From assembly GCA_017860395.1 (NCBI GenBank), contig JAGDMC010000085.1:1-6484 (forward strand): DNA of 6,484 nucleotides. Direction: 5' to 3'. Of this stretch, positions 1 through 6,484 are shown in pieces. The first letter of the stretch is position 1. The number at the start of each line of letters is the position of its first letter. The notes under the pieces were generated by a model. It had not been told where the DNA came from. It saw nothing but the letters and a program-made list of their open reading frames with translations, and made no database searches. The translations under genes were made by a program, and so were the position numbers. The stretch comes from Bacteroidota bacterium (lineage in GTDB: Bacteria > Bacteroidota > Bacteroidia > Bacteroidales > UBA932).

Positions 1-638
1 CCCTCAACATCTCCTATTGCAGTCATTGAGCCCACAACATTTGCCTTCTCACGTGATTTGTGACAGATAATCAGCGGGCATCCCAGTATTCTTGAATATG
101 CATTTGCTCTTTTTGCTCCTCCCATATCGGGTGCGGCAATAGACATGTTTTCCAGTTTAAGGTCCCTAAGGTATGGGAGAAATATTGAACTTGCATAGAT
201 ATGGTCAACAGGGAAATCAAAGAAACCCTGAATCTGATCGGCATGAAGGTCTGCTGTCATAACTCTGTCGCAACCTGCTGCATCAAGAAGATTGGCAACC
301 ATTTTAGCTCCTATCGGAACTCTTGGACGGTCCTTTCTGTCCTGACGTGCCCATCCGAAATACGGGATTACTGCAATTACCTTGTATGCCGATGCTCTGC
401 GTGCAGCATCAATCATCAGCAGCAGTTCAAATATGTTGTCAACCGGCGGGAACGTAGACTGAACGATAAATACAGTTGCTCCCCTCACACTCTCTTCAAA
501 GGCAGGCTGAAACTCTCCGTCGCTAAAAACAGTGACTGAAGATTTGCCAAGATCAAGTTTAAGCGAAGCTGCTATCCTTTCGGCCAAATATCTCGAGCTC
601 CTGCAGGAAAAAATCTTTATCTGATGTTGGTGGTCCAT
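1..638 (-). CDS. prs: Ribose-phosphate pyrophosphokinase (PRPP synthetase), C-terminus cut by window edge
   Basis: Cytosolic enzyme that transfers pyrophosphate from ATP to ribose 5-phosphate to make PRPP, the precursor for purine, pyrimidine, histidine, tryptophan and NAD synthesis. 212 complete codons are visible of an expected ~310. Seen motifs: FSDGE (38-42), RGATVFIVQST (52-62), the ATP-contacting PYFGWARQDRK segment (92-102), ADLHADQIQGFF with the active-site His (His132), PDMGG (170-174), and HKSR (193-196), whose Lys and Arg match the catalytic loop. The C-terminal PRPP-binding loop (VDD.IDT type) lies beyond the edge. The ATG at 638-636 is the first possible start, because an in-frame TAA lies seven codons upstream (659-657). 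It begins 2 nt after the engB stop, so translation is probably coupled to engB. No Shine-Dalgarno is visible. The wording of the motifs closely resembles Bacteroides Prs as remembered. Identity is very secure. Confidence 0.96.
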   Translation of the reverse strand, partial: MDHQHQIKIFSCRSSRYLAERIAASLKLDLGKSSVTVFSDGEFQPAFEESVRGATVFIVQSTFPPVDNIFELLLMIDAARRASAYKVIAVIPYFGWARQDRKDRPRVPIGAKMVANLLDAAGCDRVMTADLHADQIQGFFDFPVDHIYASSIFLPYLRDLKLENMSIAAPDMGGAKRANAYSRILGCPLIICHKSREKANVVGSMTAIGDVE

Positions 639-640
639 AA

Positions 641-1246
641 CTATTGTATTGTTTTTTTATCAATTATACTCCCGATATAATCCAATATCTCCTCTCTCCC
701 TTTACCGGTTTCGGCCGAAGTAAGAAAAACAGGAGGCAACACTTCCCAGTATTCGAGAAGAATTTTGTTGTTATTTTCTACACGTTCATTAAGCGAGAAT
801 GTACCCTGCTTGTCGCATTTTGTATATATTATTGCAAAGGGAACCTCTGCTTCTCCAAGTTCTGTGAGAAACTGAAGATCAATTTTCTGAATTTCAAGTC
901 TTGAATCAAGCAGAACAAAAAGAACCCGGAGTTCTTCCGATTCATTTATGTAATTCTGGTTTATTGCTGCAAGTTTCTCCCTGTCTGTCTTTGAAATCTT
1001 GGCATATCCGTAGCCCGGAAGGTCTACAAGATACCAGGAGTCGTTTATCAGAAAGTGGTTTACCAGTTGTGTCTTCCCGGGTGTAGAGGAAGTGTGTGCA
1101 AGTTTTCCTTGTTTACATAACGCATTAATCAAAGAGGATTTACCCACATTTGACCTGCCGATAAAAGCAAATTCCGGTAGCTTTTTAGCAGGTTTACCGG
1201 TAACATTCTGGGAACTCCCGGAGAATATCGCCTTAATTATCTTCAT
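641..1246 (-). CDS. engB: Ribosome biogenesis GTPase YsxC/EngB (YihA family)
   Basis: Small cytosolic GTPase of the TrmE-Era-EngA-YihA-Septin group, which in studied bacteria helps assemble the 50S ribosomal subunit and is usually essential. The 201-residue product is normal for the family. Seen motifs: G1/P-loop GRSNVGKSS (30-38), the G2 region around TPGKTQ (55-60), G3 DLPG followed by YGYAK (75-83), LLDSR (112-116), G4 as TKCD (142-145; TKAD is more usual), and G5 SAETG (177-181). The frame stays open upstream to 1444, but that extension is a hydrophobic, non-family sequence overlapping xseA on the other strand. The ATG at 1246-1244, giving MKIIKAIFSGSS, fits the family N-terminus and is chosen as the start. 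It is the first gene of a leftward unit with prs 2 nt downstream, and it diverges from xseA. Confidence 0.95.
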   Translation of the reverse strand: MKIIKAIFSGSSQNVTGKPAKKLPEFAFIGRSNVGKSSLINALCKQGKLAHTSSTPGKTQLVNHFLINDSWYLVDLPGYGYAKISKTDREKLAAINQNYINESEELRVLFVLLDSRLEIQKIDLQFLTELGEAEVPFAIIYTKCDKQGTFSLNERVENNNKILLEYWEVLPPVFLTSAETGKGREEILDYIGSIIDKKTIQ

Positions 1247-1264
1247 AGAACAGATTTTGTGCGG

Positions 1265-1272
1265 CAAAGGTA
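1265..1272 (-). promoter_or_regulatory. Candidate Bacteroidota -7 box for engB-prs
   Basis: Read on the minus strand this is TACCTTTG, an exact match to the Bacteroidota sigma-ABfr -7 consensus TAnnTTTG. Initiation a few bases further left would leave a leader of roughly 12 nt before the engB ATG. No TTTG -33 element is seen at the usual spacing upstream (about 1292-1297), so the call rests on one short box plus its position in a divergent intergenic region. Confidence 0.4.
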
Positions 1273-1284
1273 CAATATTATGCT

Positions 1285-1292
1285 TATATTTG
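1285..1292 (+). promoter_or_regulatory. Candidate Bacteroidota -7 box for xseA-xseB-glgB
   Basis: TATATTTG matches the TAnnTTTG -7 consensus exactly. It lies 28 bp before the xseA ATG, which would leave a leader of about 20-25 nt. A TTTG at 1256-1259 could be the -33 element, but its 25-bp spacing is longer than the usual ~20 bp. Only 12 bp separate this box from the opposing one at 1265-1272, so polymerase binding at the two promoters would overlap. Confidence 0.42.
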
Positions 1293-1320
1293 TATGAAGC
1301 GGGGCATAAAATTAGGTTGA

Positions 1321-2514
1321 ATGAGAACAGAAAGCAGTATAACTCTTCTGGAACTGCAGGAAAAAATAAGGGATTCCATAGAAAGCAGGCTGGAAAAAAA
1401 ATATTGGATAAGGGGAGAAATAAGTGAAATAAATTATCAGTCAAACGGGCACTGCTACATGGATCTCATAGACAGAAAGGCAGATGAGAGCCAGATTTCT
1501 GCAAGATGCCAGGCAATAATATGGTCCACTCTTTTCCGTATGCTCCGGCCTTTTTTCGAAAGTACCACCGGGCAGCAACTTTCTAAGGGAATGCAGGTAC
1601 TTGTCCAGGCACAGGTGCAATATTCGCCGCTTTACGGGCTTTCTCTCATAATTTCTGATATTGATCCCTCATATACGGTGGGCGAGCAGGAACTTGAACG
1701 TCAGAGAACAATTGCCAGGCTCCGCGAAGAAGGGATGTTTGACATGAACTCCACTCTGGAGCTCACGCCTTTGCCCCGCAATCTTGCAATAATATCTTCC
1801 GAGACTGCCGCCGGCTACCGGGATTTTATAAATCACCTTCATCAGAACGATTACGGCTTCAAATTCATCACAGAGCTGTTCCCCGCCCCTGTGCAGGGAA
1901 ATTCTGCCTCTGCAGGAATAATTGAGGCCATGGATAAAGTTGCCGCCAGAGCAGGAGATTTTGACATGCTTCTCATTATCCGGGGCGGGGGGTCGGTGCA
2001 GGATTTAATTTGCTTCGACGATTATGAACTTGCAGCAAACATTGCTCAGTTTCCAATACCGGTTTTAACAGGAATAGGCCACGACCATGATTTTCACATA
2101 GCAGACATGGTGGCTCATAAATCGGTGAAAACACCTACTGCGGCTGCCGATTTTCTTATTGATATTTTTGCTGCCGAGGAGCAGCAGGTTGCTTATCTTT
2201 CAGGCAGGCTGTTTTCTGCAATTGAAACAAGAGTAATAGTTGAAACCAACCGGCTGGAAAACTATAAGAGGAACCTGATGGAAGGTTACAGGTCAAACAT
2301 CAGTAACAGTATGCACCGGCTGGATATGCTGCAGCAGAGAATATTGTCAAACAACCCCCTTACCCTGCTCAAAAAGGGATACTCCATTACTCTGTGCAAC
2401 GGAAAAAGAGTTTACAGTGTAAATGATGTAAACAGGGGAGATCATGTGAAAGTATTTATGGACAAGGGTATACTTAATTGCAATATAGAGAGCGTTGATT
2501 ATGAAAAAAAATAA
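1321..2514 (+). CDS. xseA: Exodeoxyribonuclease VII large subunit
   Basis: Catalytic subunit of exonuclease VII, which degrades single-stranded DNA from both ends into oligonucleotides and acts with several copies of XseB. The product is 397 residues, shorter than the 456 of E. coli, as I recall for Bacteroidota versions. An N-terminal OB-fold DNA-binding domain spans about 1-115 (IRGEISEINYQSNGHCYMDL near 30-49). The catalytic domain follows, with RGGGS (221-225), GIGHDHD (251-257) and KTPTAAAD (270-277), then a helical, coiled-coil-like region (about 280-345) that would hold XseB and a short C-terminal tail. GHDHD replaces the more usual GHETD/GHERD wording, but the His and final Asp are kept. 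The ATG at 1321 is the first possible start, since an in-frame TGA sits directly before it (1318-1320). It diverges from engB and overlaps xseB by 14 nt. Confidence 0.96.
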   Translation: MRTESSITLLELQEKIRDSIESRLEKKYWIRGEISEINYQSNGHCYMDLIDRKADESQISARCQAIIWSTLFRMLRPFFESTTGQQLSKGMQVLVQAQVQYSPLYGLSLIISDIDPSYTVGEQELERQRTIARLREEGMFDMNSTLELTPLPRNLAIISSETAAGYRDFINHLHQNDYGFKFITELFPAPVQGNSASAGIIEAMDKVAARAGDFDMLLIIRGGGSVQDLICFDDYELAANIAQFPIPVLTGIGHDHDFHIADMVAHKSVKTPTAAADFLIDIFAAEEQQVAYLSGRLFSAIETRVIVETNRLENYKRNLMEGYRSNISNSMHRLDMLQQRILSNNPLTLLKKGYSITLCNGKRVYSVNDVNRGDHVKVFMDKGILNCNIESVDYEKK

Positions 2515-2716
2515 AGATATCGTTGAGAAAAGCTATAAAGAGGCTCTTAAAGAACTTGAGGAACTAGTTGTAAAGATTGAGGACCCCGCTACAAATATCG
2601 AAGAGATATCTGCAGAGGTAAAGCGGGCGCTGGAACTGGTGAACTATTGCCAGCTTCAGCTCAGGTCATATAAGGAAGAGATAGATAAGCTAACAAAAAA
2701 GCAGAGCTATGATTGA
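2501..2716 (+). CDS. xseB: Exodeoxyribonuclease VII small subunit
   Basis: Small helical subunit that coats the XseA coiled coil and is needed for stable exonuclease VII. The 71-residue product is the usual size. Its YKEALKELEELVVKIED opening (about 12-28) and later VNYCQLQLRSYKEEIDKL segment are typical of the XseB two-helix hairpin, rich in Glu, Lys and Leu. I chose the ATG at 2501, giving MKKNKDIVEKS. A TTG at 2495 would add only two residues and is less likely. The start overlaps the last 14 nt of xseA and the stop overlaps glgB by 8 nt, which implies translational coupling in both directions. Adjacent xseA-xseB is a common bacterial arrangement, so identity is firm despite the small size. 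Confidence 0.92.
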   Translation: MKKNKDIVEKSYKEALKELEELVVKIEDPATNIEEISAEVKRALELVNYCQLQLRSYKEEIDKLTKKQSYD

Positions 2717-4691
2717 GTTGAAACTTTGGCAGGACGATCCTTATCTTGAGCCGCATAAAAAAGAGATATGGAGCAGACACGAGAGAACTGAACTAAAGAG
2801 GCTTGAAATTTCCGGCTACAACAAATCAATCAGCAGTGCGGTAAACGGCCATCTGTATTACGGAGTGCATAAAACCGGCAATTGCACAACATTCCGGGAG
2901 TGGGCGCCAAATGCAACGGCACTTTACCTTTTATGTGACCGGAACAACTGGAAAAAGGATGAAAAATTTTCTTTTGAGAAAAAAGAAAACGGTAATTGGG
3001 AGCTTACTCTGCAAAACGACATTCTTAAACACGGCGACCTTTTCAAATGGCTGGTAGTATGGAACGGCGGAGAAGGGGAGAGAATCCCCGCGTATGCAAC
3101 CAGAGTGGTCCAGGACCATGAAACAAAGCTTTTTTCCGCTCAGATATGGGACCCGGCACCTTATGAATGGAAGCATAGTTCTCCGAAGAAAATCGAAAAT
3201 CCTCTTATTTACGAAGCTCATATAGGAATGAGTACTGAGGAATACGGAATTGCAACATACAACTCTTTCAGGAGGGACGTTCTTCCAAAAATCTCAAATC
3301 TTGGATACAATACAATTCAGATGATGGCCATACAGGAGCATCCCTACTATGGGTCATTCGGTTATCAGGTATCCAGTTTTTTTGCAGCAAGCTCCAGGTT
3401 CGGGACTCCGGAAGAGTTGAAGCAGCTTATAGATGAGGCTCACTCGCTTGGAATTGCAGTAGTAATCGACATTGTCCATTCCCATTCAGTAAGTAATTCG
3501 GCTGAGGGGCTGTCTGAGTTTGACGGCACAAAGTACCTCTACTTCCACGAAGGAGCAAGAGGTGATCACCCTGCATGGGGGTCAAGGTGTTTTAATTATG
3601 GCCGCGACGAAGTGCTCATGTTTTTGCTCTCAAATTGCAAATACTGGCTCGAAGAGTACAAATTCGATGGTTTCCGTTTTGACGGCATAACCAGCATGAT
3701 CTATCTTGACCACGGACTTGGCAAAGATTTCACGGATTACAACAGCTATTTTAACGGTAATCAGGATATTGATGCTATTGTTTATCTCGCTCTTGCAAAT
3801 AAAATGATAAAGGAAATCAATCCGTTTGCCATCACAATTGCAGAAGATGTAAGCGGAATGCCGGGCCTTGCGGCACCTTTTGAGTCGGGCGGAATAGGAT
3901 TTGACTTTAGGATGAGCATGGGAGTGGCGGATCACTGGATTAAATGGATAAAGGAACTCAAAGATGAGCAGTGGAATGTGGGAGATATTTTCTGGGAACT
4001 CACAAACAAGAGGGCAGACGAAAAAACAGTGAGTTATGCGGAGTGTCACGATCAGGCAATGGTGGGAGACAAAACAATAATTTTCCGGTTGCTTGATGCT
4101 GAGATGTACACCTCAATGAGCAGGTCAACTCAGAGTCTGGTTGTGGACCGGGGAATTGCGCTTCACAAAATGATACGCCTCATAACGATTGCTACAGCCG
4201 GAGACGGTTATCTCAATTTTATGGGTAATGAATTCGGTCATCCGGAATGGATTGATTTTCCAAGAACAGGAAACGACTGGTCGTTCCATTACGCCCGAAG
4301 GCAGTGGTCGCTGGCCGGAGACAAAAAGCTCAAATATAAATATCTGCTCGACTTCGACACAGCAATGATTCATCTGATAAAAAAAGCTAAAATATATAAG
4401 TACAGGCCACAATCCCTCTATCAGCATGTTAAACAGCAGGTGTTGATATTTGGCCGGGGAGATTATGTTTTTGCGTTCAATTTCAGCCCTTCCGGGTCAT
4501 ATCCCGATTTTAAGTTCAATGCTCCTCCGGGCCGGTATAATATTGTACTGGATACCGATTGGTTAAAATTTGGAGGTTTTGCGAGGAATTCGGAGGAAAC
4601 GGACCATTTTACAATTCCTGAAAAAGAGCAGAATCTGCTTTCTGTCTATCTTCCAAGCCGCTCTGCAATAGTCTTTAAAAAAGGGAAATGA
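2709..4691 (+). CDS. glgB: 1,4-alpha-glucan (glycogen) branching enzyme, eukaryote-like GH13 type
   Basis: Cytosolic transglycosylase that cuts an alpha-1,4-glucan and rejoins the piece through an alpha-1,6 bond, creating glycogen branches. It has 660 residues: a CBM48-type N-terminal domain (about 45-150, FREWAPNAT at 62-70), a GH13 (beta/alpha)8 catalytic core (about 165-545) and a C-terminal beta domain (about 570-660). All four GH13 regions are present: DIVHSH (254-259), GFRFDG with nucleophile Asp325, IAEDVSG with acid/base Glu379, and CHDQ with Asp448. The stretches AIQEHPYYGSFGY (207-219) and NFMGNEFGHPEW closely resemble human and plant branching enzymes rather than the E. coli GlgB type, which suggests subfamily GH13_8. 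The ATG at 2709 lies inside the xseB end, so expression is probably coupled to the exonuclease genes. No defect is seen. Confidence 0.95.
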   Translation: MIELKLWQDDPYLEPHKKEIWSRHERTELKRLEISGYNKSISSAVNGHLYYGVHKTGNCTTFREWAPNATALYLLCDRNNWKKDEKFSFEKKENGNWELTLQNDILKHGDLFKWLVVWNGGEGERIPAYATRVVQDHETKLFSAQIWDPAPYEWKHSSPKKIENPLIYEAHIGMSTEEYGIATYNSFRRDVLPKISNLGYNTIQMMAIQEHPYYGSFGYQVSSFFAASSRFGTPEELKQLIDEAHSLGIAVVIDIVHSHSVSNSAEGLSEFDGTKYLYFHEGARGDHPAWGSRCFNYGRDEVLMFLLSNCKYWLEEYKFDGFRFDGITSMIYLDHGLGKDFTDYNSYFNGNQDIDAIVYLALANKMIKEINPFAITIAEDVSGMPGLAAPFESGGIGFDFRMSMGVADHWIKWIKELKDEQWNVGDIFWELTNKRADEKTVSYAECHDQAMVGDKTIIFRLLDAEMYTSMSRSTQSLVVDRGIALHKMIRLITIATAGDGYLNFMGNEFGHPEWIDFPRTGNDWSFHYARRQWSLAGDKKLKYKYLLDFDTAMIHLIKKAKIYKYRPQSLYQHVKQQVLIFGRGDYVFAFNFSPSGSYPDFKFNAPPGRYNIVLDTDWLKFGGFARNSEETDHFTIPEKEQNLLSVYLPSRSAIVFKKGK

Positions 4692-4744
4692 TAATAATTT
4701 CTTAACATTTTTTTTGCTACATTGCACGAATAAATTTCTGACAT
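4692..4744 (+). other. glgB-debranching gene gap, A+T-rich, no clear terminator
   Basis: This 53-bp spacer contains an eight-T run (4708-4715) ending in TTTG (4713-4716), and a TAAATTTC (4731-4738) that misses the TAnnTTTG -7 consensus by one base. The 14-bp spacing between them is too short, and a start there would leave almost no leader, so I do not call a promoter. No GC-rich hairpin precedes the T-run, so it is not a convincing intrinsic terminator. Read-through from glgB is the simplest reading. Confidence 0.5.
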
Positions 4745-6484
4745 ATGGCCTACTTACAGTTTAATAAAGAGGAGTTGGTTAACCTTGAATATTCCCTGAA
4801 AAGAGAATTTCTATCTACCAATCATGCAGGAGGTTATCTTAATACTACAATTGTTTGTTGCAATACTAGAAAATATCACGGCCTTTTAGTTCTTCCTATA
4901 GCGAACTTCAACTTTGAAAAATTCGTGCTTCTGTCGTCACTGGATGAGACACTTATACAACATGATAAATCATTCAATCTTGGCATACACCGTTATGAAG
5001 ACATATACGAGCCGAGGGGACATAAATACATAAGGGATTTTGAAATTGACAAATGTGTTTCAATTGTATACCGTGTTGGAGGAATTGTATTAAAAAAAGA
5101 GATGATGCTCACTCACAATGAGGAGCAGTATTTTGCAAGATACACTCTCATGGAGGCAAATTCTCCCACAACGCTCAGGCTGAAGCCATTTCTTGCCTTC
5201 AGGCACATTCATGTACTGTCAAAAGCTAATCTGGATGCAAATAAAAATTCTAGAGAGATTAATAAAGGTCAGTCATTCCGGATGTATGACGGTTTTCCGG
5301 AACTTAACCTGCAGCTGAATGTTAAGAATGAATATATCTCATGCCCGGATTGGTACTATAACATCGAATATAAGGAAGAACGCCGCAGAGCATACGAATC
5401 TTCAGAGGACCTCTTTGTCCCGGGCTATTTTGAAATGCCAATAAAAAGAGGAGAATCAATTATTTTCTCTGCATCAACAAAAGAACAGAATCCGCAAAAG
5501 CTGGCAGAAAAATTTGAAAAATATTTAGAGCAAAGAAGTAGCAGAGACAGCTTCGAGAGTTGCCTGAAAATTGCCGCCAAACAATTTATAACACAAACCG
5601 GTGACGATTTGAATATTTACGCAGGATATCCATGGCTCGACAGGAATATCAGAGAGACACTCCTTGCAGCACCAGGTCTTACGCTTTATGCTGCAGGCGA
5701 TCAAAAGCGATTTACGGCAATCATAGATACTGTTATTAAAAAAGAGAAGGGGCTTTTAACCGGAGAGAGCAATCAGCCGGATGTTCCTTTATGGCTTTTC
5801 TGGGCACTTCAGCATTATGCTGCTTTTATAAATAGCGAGAGCAAAGTGTGGAAGGAGTACGGGGCGCTTCTGAAAGAGATTCTCATTTCATTTAAAAACG
5901 GAGCGCGGTCGAGCGTTAAATTTCACGATAACGGTCTGCTATGGGCAGAAAAACGCAATACGGCTCTTACCTGGATGGATGCAGTTGTTGATGGCGTACC
6001 AGTTACAGAAAGAGCCGGTTATCAGGTGGAACTCAATTCCCTTTGGTATAATGCCATCATGTTCGCAATATCGATGTCAAAAAAATCAAAAGATCCGGGA
6101 TTTGTTAAAGAATGGGAACCTGTTGCGAAGTCAATAGAGAAGAATTTTACAAAGGCATTCTGGATAGAAACCAAAGAATATCTTGCAGATTATGTGGGCC
6201 CTGAGGGGCAAAACAAGTATGTGAGGCCAAACCAGTTGTTTACATGCGCATTTGAATATTCGCCAATTGACGATGAGCATAAGGCAAAAGTTCTGCATAA
6301 AATAAAACAGGAGCTGCTCACTTCAAGAGGAATCAGAACCCTGTCTCCTCAAAATTCTCATTATAAGGCAGAATATGACGGAGATGAAAATGCGAGAAGT
6401 CTTGCATATCATCAGGGAACTGCAAGGCCATGGTTGCTGAGTTTTTACATAGAGTCCAATTTTAAACTGCATGGCAGGGCTTTC
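4745..6484 (+). CDS. Glycogen debranching enzyme (amylo-alpha-1,6-glucosidase, GH133-like), C-terminus cut by window edge
   Basis: The frame is open for 580 codons to the right edge without a stop; about 60-80 residues are probably missing. The family removes alpha-1,6 branch glucose during glycogen breakdown in the cytosol. The N-terminal half is the bacterial/archaeal GDE_N-type beta domain, with NHAGGYLNTTI (26-36) and CNTRKYHGLLV (39-49). The rest is an (alpha/alpha)6 glucosidase domain with AGYPW (293-297), APGLTL (309-314), LTWMDAVVDG (408-417), VELNSLWYNA (428-437), VRPNQLF (493-499), GIRTLSP (529-535) and YHQGT (555-559). Asp412 of LTWMDA is, from memory, the likely general acid. Two segments differ from the usual wording: NIRET (301-305) for WGRDT, and TARPW (559-563) for TVWPW. 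The ATG at 4745 is the first start after an in-frame TGA (4739-4741). Family membership is secure; full activity is not certain. Confidence 0.92.
   Translation, partial: MAYLQFNKEELVNLEYSLKREFLSTNHAGGYLNTTIVCCNTRKYHGLLVLPIANFNFEKFVLLSSLDETLIQHDKSFNLGIHRYEDIYEPRGHKYIRDFEIDKCVSIVYRVGGIVLKKEMMLTHNEEQYFARYTLMEANSPTTLRLKPFLAFRHIHVLSKANLDANKNSREINKGQSFRMYDGFPELNLQLNVKNEYISCPDWYYNIEYKEERRRAYESSEDLFVPGYFEMPIKRGESIIFSASTKEQNPQKLAEKFEKYLEQRSSRDSFESCLKIAAKQFITQTGDDLNIYAGYPWLDRNIRETLLAAPGLTLYAAGDQKRFTAIIDTVIKKEKGLLTGESNQPDVPLWLFWALQHYAAFINSESKVWKEYGALLKEILISFKNGARSSVKFHDNGLLWAEKRNTALTWMDAVVDGVPVTERAGYQVELNSLWYNAIMFAISMSKKSKDPGFVKEWEPVAKSIEKNFTKAFWIETKEYLADYVGPEGQNKYVRPNQLFTCAFEYSPIDDEHKAKVLHKIKQELLTSRGIRTLSPQNSHYKAEYDGDENARSLAYHQGTARPWLLSFYIESNFKLHGRAF

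Noticed and set aside
201..539. Plus-strand open frame inside prs
   Set aside because: It is antisense to a well-conserved prs coding region and its translation shows no recognisable domain. The same applies to the plus-strand frames inside engB (644-1427) and the minus-strand frames inside glgB (2931-4427).
601..1368. Shared 14-mer ctgcaggaaaaaat at 601-614 and again in early xseA (about 1355-1368)
   Set aside because: Both copies lie in ordinary coding sequence of unrelated genes with no flanking similarity, so this is most likely chance.
1247..1444. Upstream extension of the engB reading frame to 1444 (66 extra residues)
   Set aside because: The added sequence is hydrophobic, has no family similarity, overlaps the start of xseA on the opposite strand and would cover the promoter region. 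The ATG at 1246 gives a normal family N-terminus.
2495..2500. TTG at 2495 as the xseB start
   Set aside because: It adds only two residues, and the ATG at 2501 gives a family-typical N-terminus.
4708..4716. T-run after glgB as an intrinsic terminator
   Set aside because: No GC-rich inverted repeat precedes it; the upstream bases are almost all A and T.
4713..4738. Separate promoter for the debranching gene (TTTG then TAAATTTC)
   Set aside because: The spacing is only 14 bp, the -7 box has a mismatch, and initiation would fall almost on the start codon.

Overview
The window looks like chromosomal housekeeping DNA from a member of the Bacteroidota, probably order Bacteroidales. Three things point there. 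The encoded proteins resemble remembered Bacteroidales homologues: a ribose-phosphate pyrophosphokinase with a PYFGWARQDRK stretch, a eukaryote-like branching enzyme, and a Bacteroides-style debranching enzyme. No gene has a clear Shine-Dalgarno sequence. The one divergent promoter region carries TAnnTTTG-type -7 boxes. Base composition is moderate, with A+T-rich intergenic DNA. The genus cannot be given from sequence alone.

Layout: two transcription units diverge from a 74-bp region (1247-1320). Leftward (minus strand) are the ribosome-assembly GTPase engB/ysxC (1246-641) and, 2 nt later, prs (638 to the left edge, C-terminus missing). Rightward (plus strand) are xseA (1321-2514), xseB (2501-2716), glgB (2709-4691) and, after a 53-bp gap, a glycogen debranching enzyme gene (4745 to the right edge, C-terminus missing). 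xseA/xseB overlap by 14 nt and xseB/glgB by 8 nt, so these three are very likely one translationally coupled operon. The debranching gene probably continues it, since no terminator hairpin is visible in the gap.

Function: XseA and XseB are the two subunits of exonuclease VII. GlgB makes alpha-1,6 branches in glycogen and the debranching enzyme removes them, so the right half is a glycogen-structure module attached to a DNA-repair gene pair. The left half joins 50S ribosome assembly to PRPP synthesis.

I found no mobile element, CRISPR array, RNA gene or defence locus, and no new system. Coding is nearly continuous, and no gene-free stretch exceeds 74 bp. The point most worth a second look is the debranching enzyme: its frame is intact and most family motifs are present, but two normally conserved segments (WGRDT-like and GTVWPW-like) are altered.
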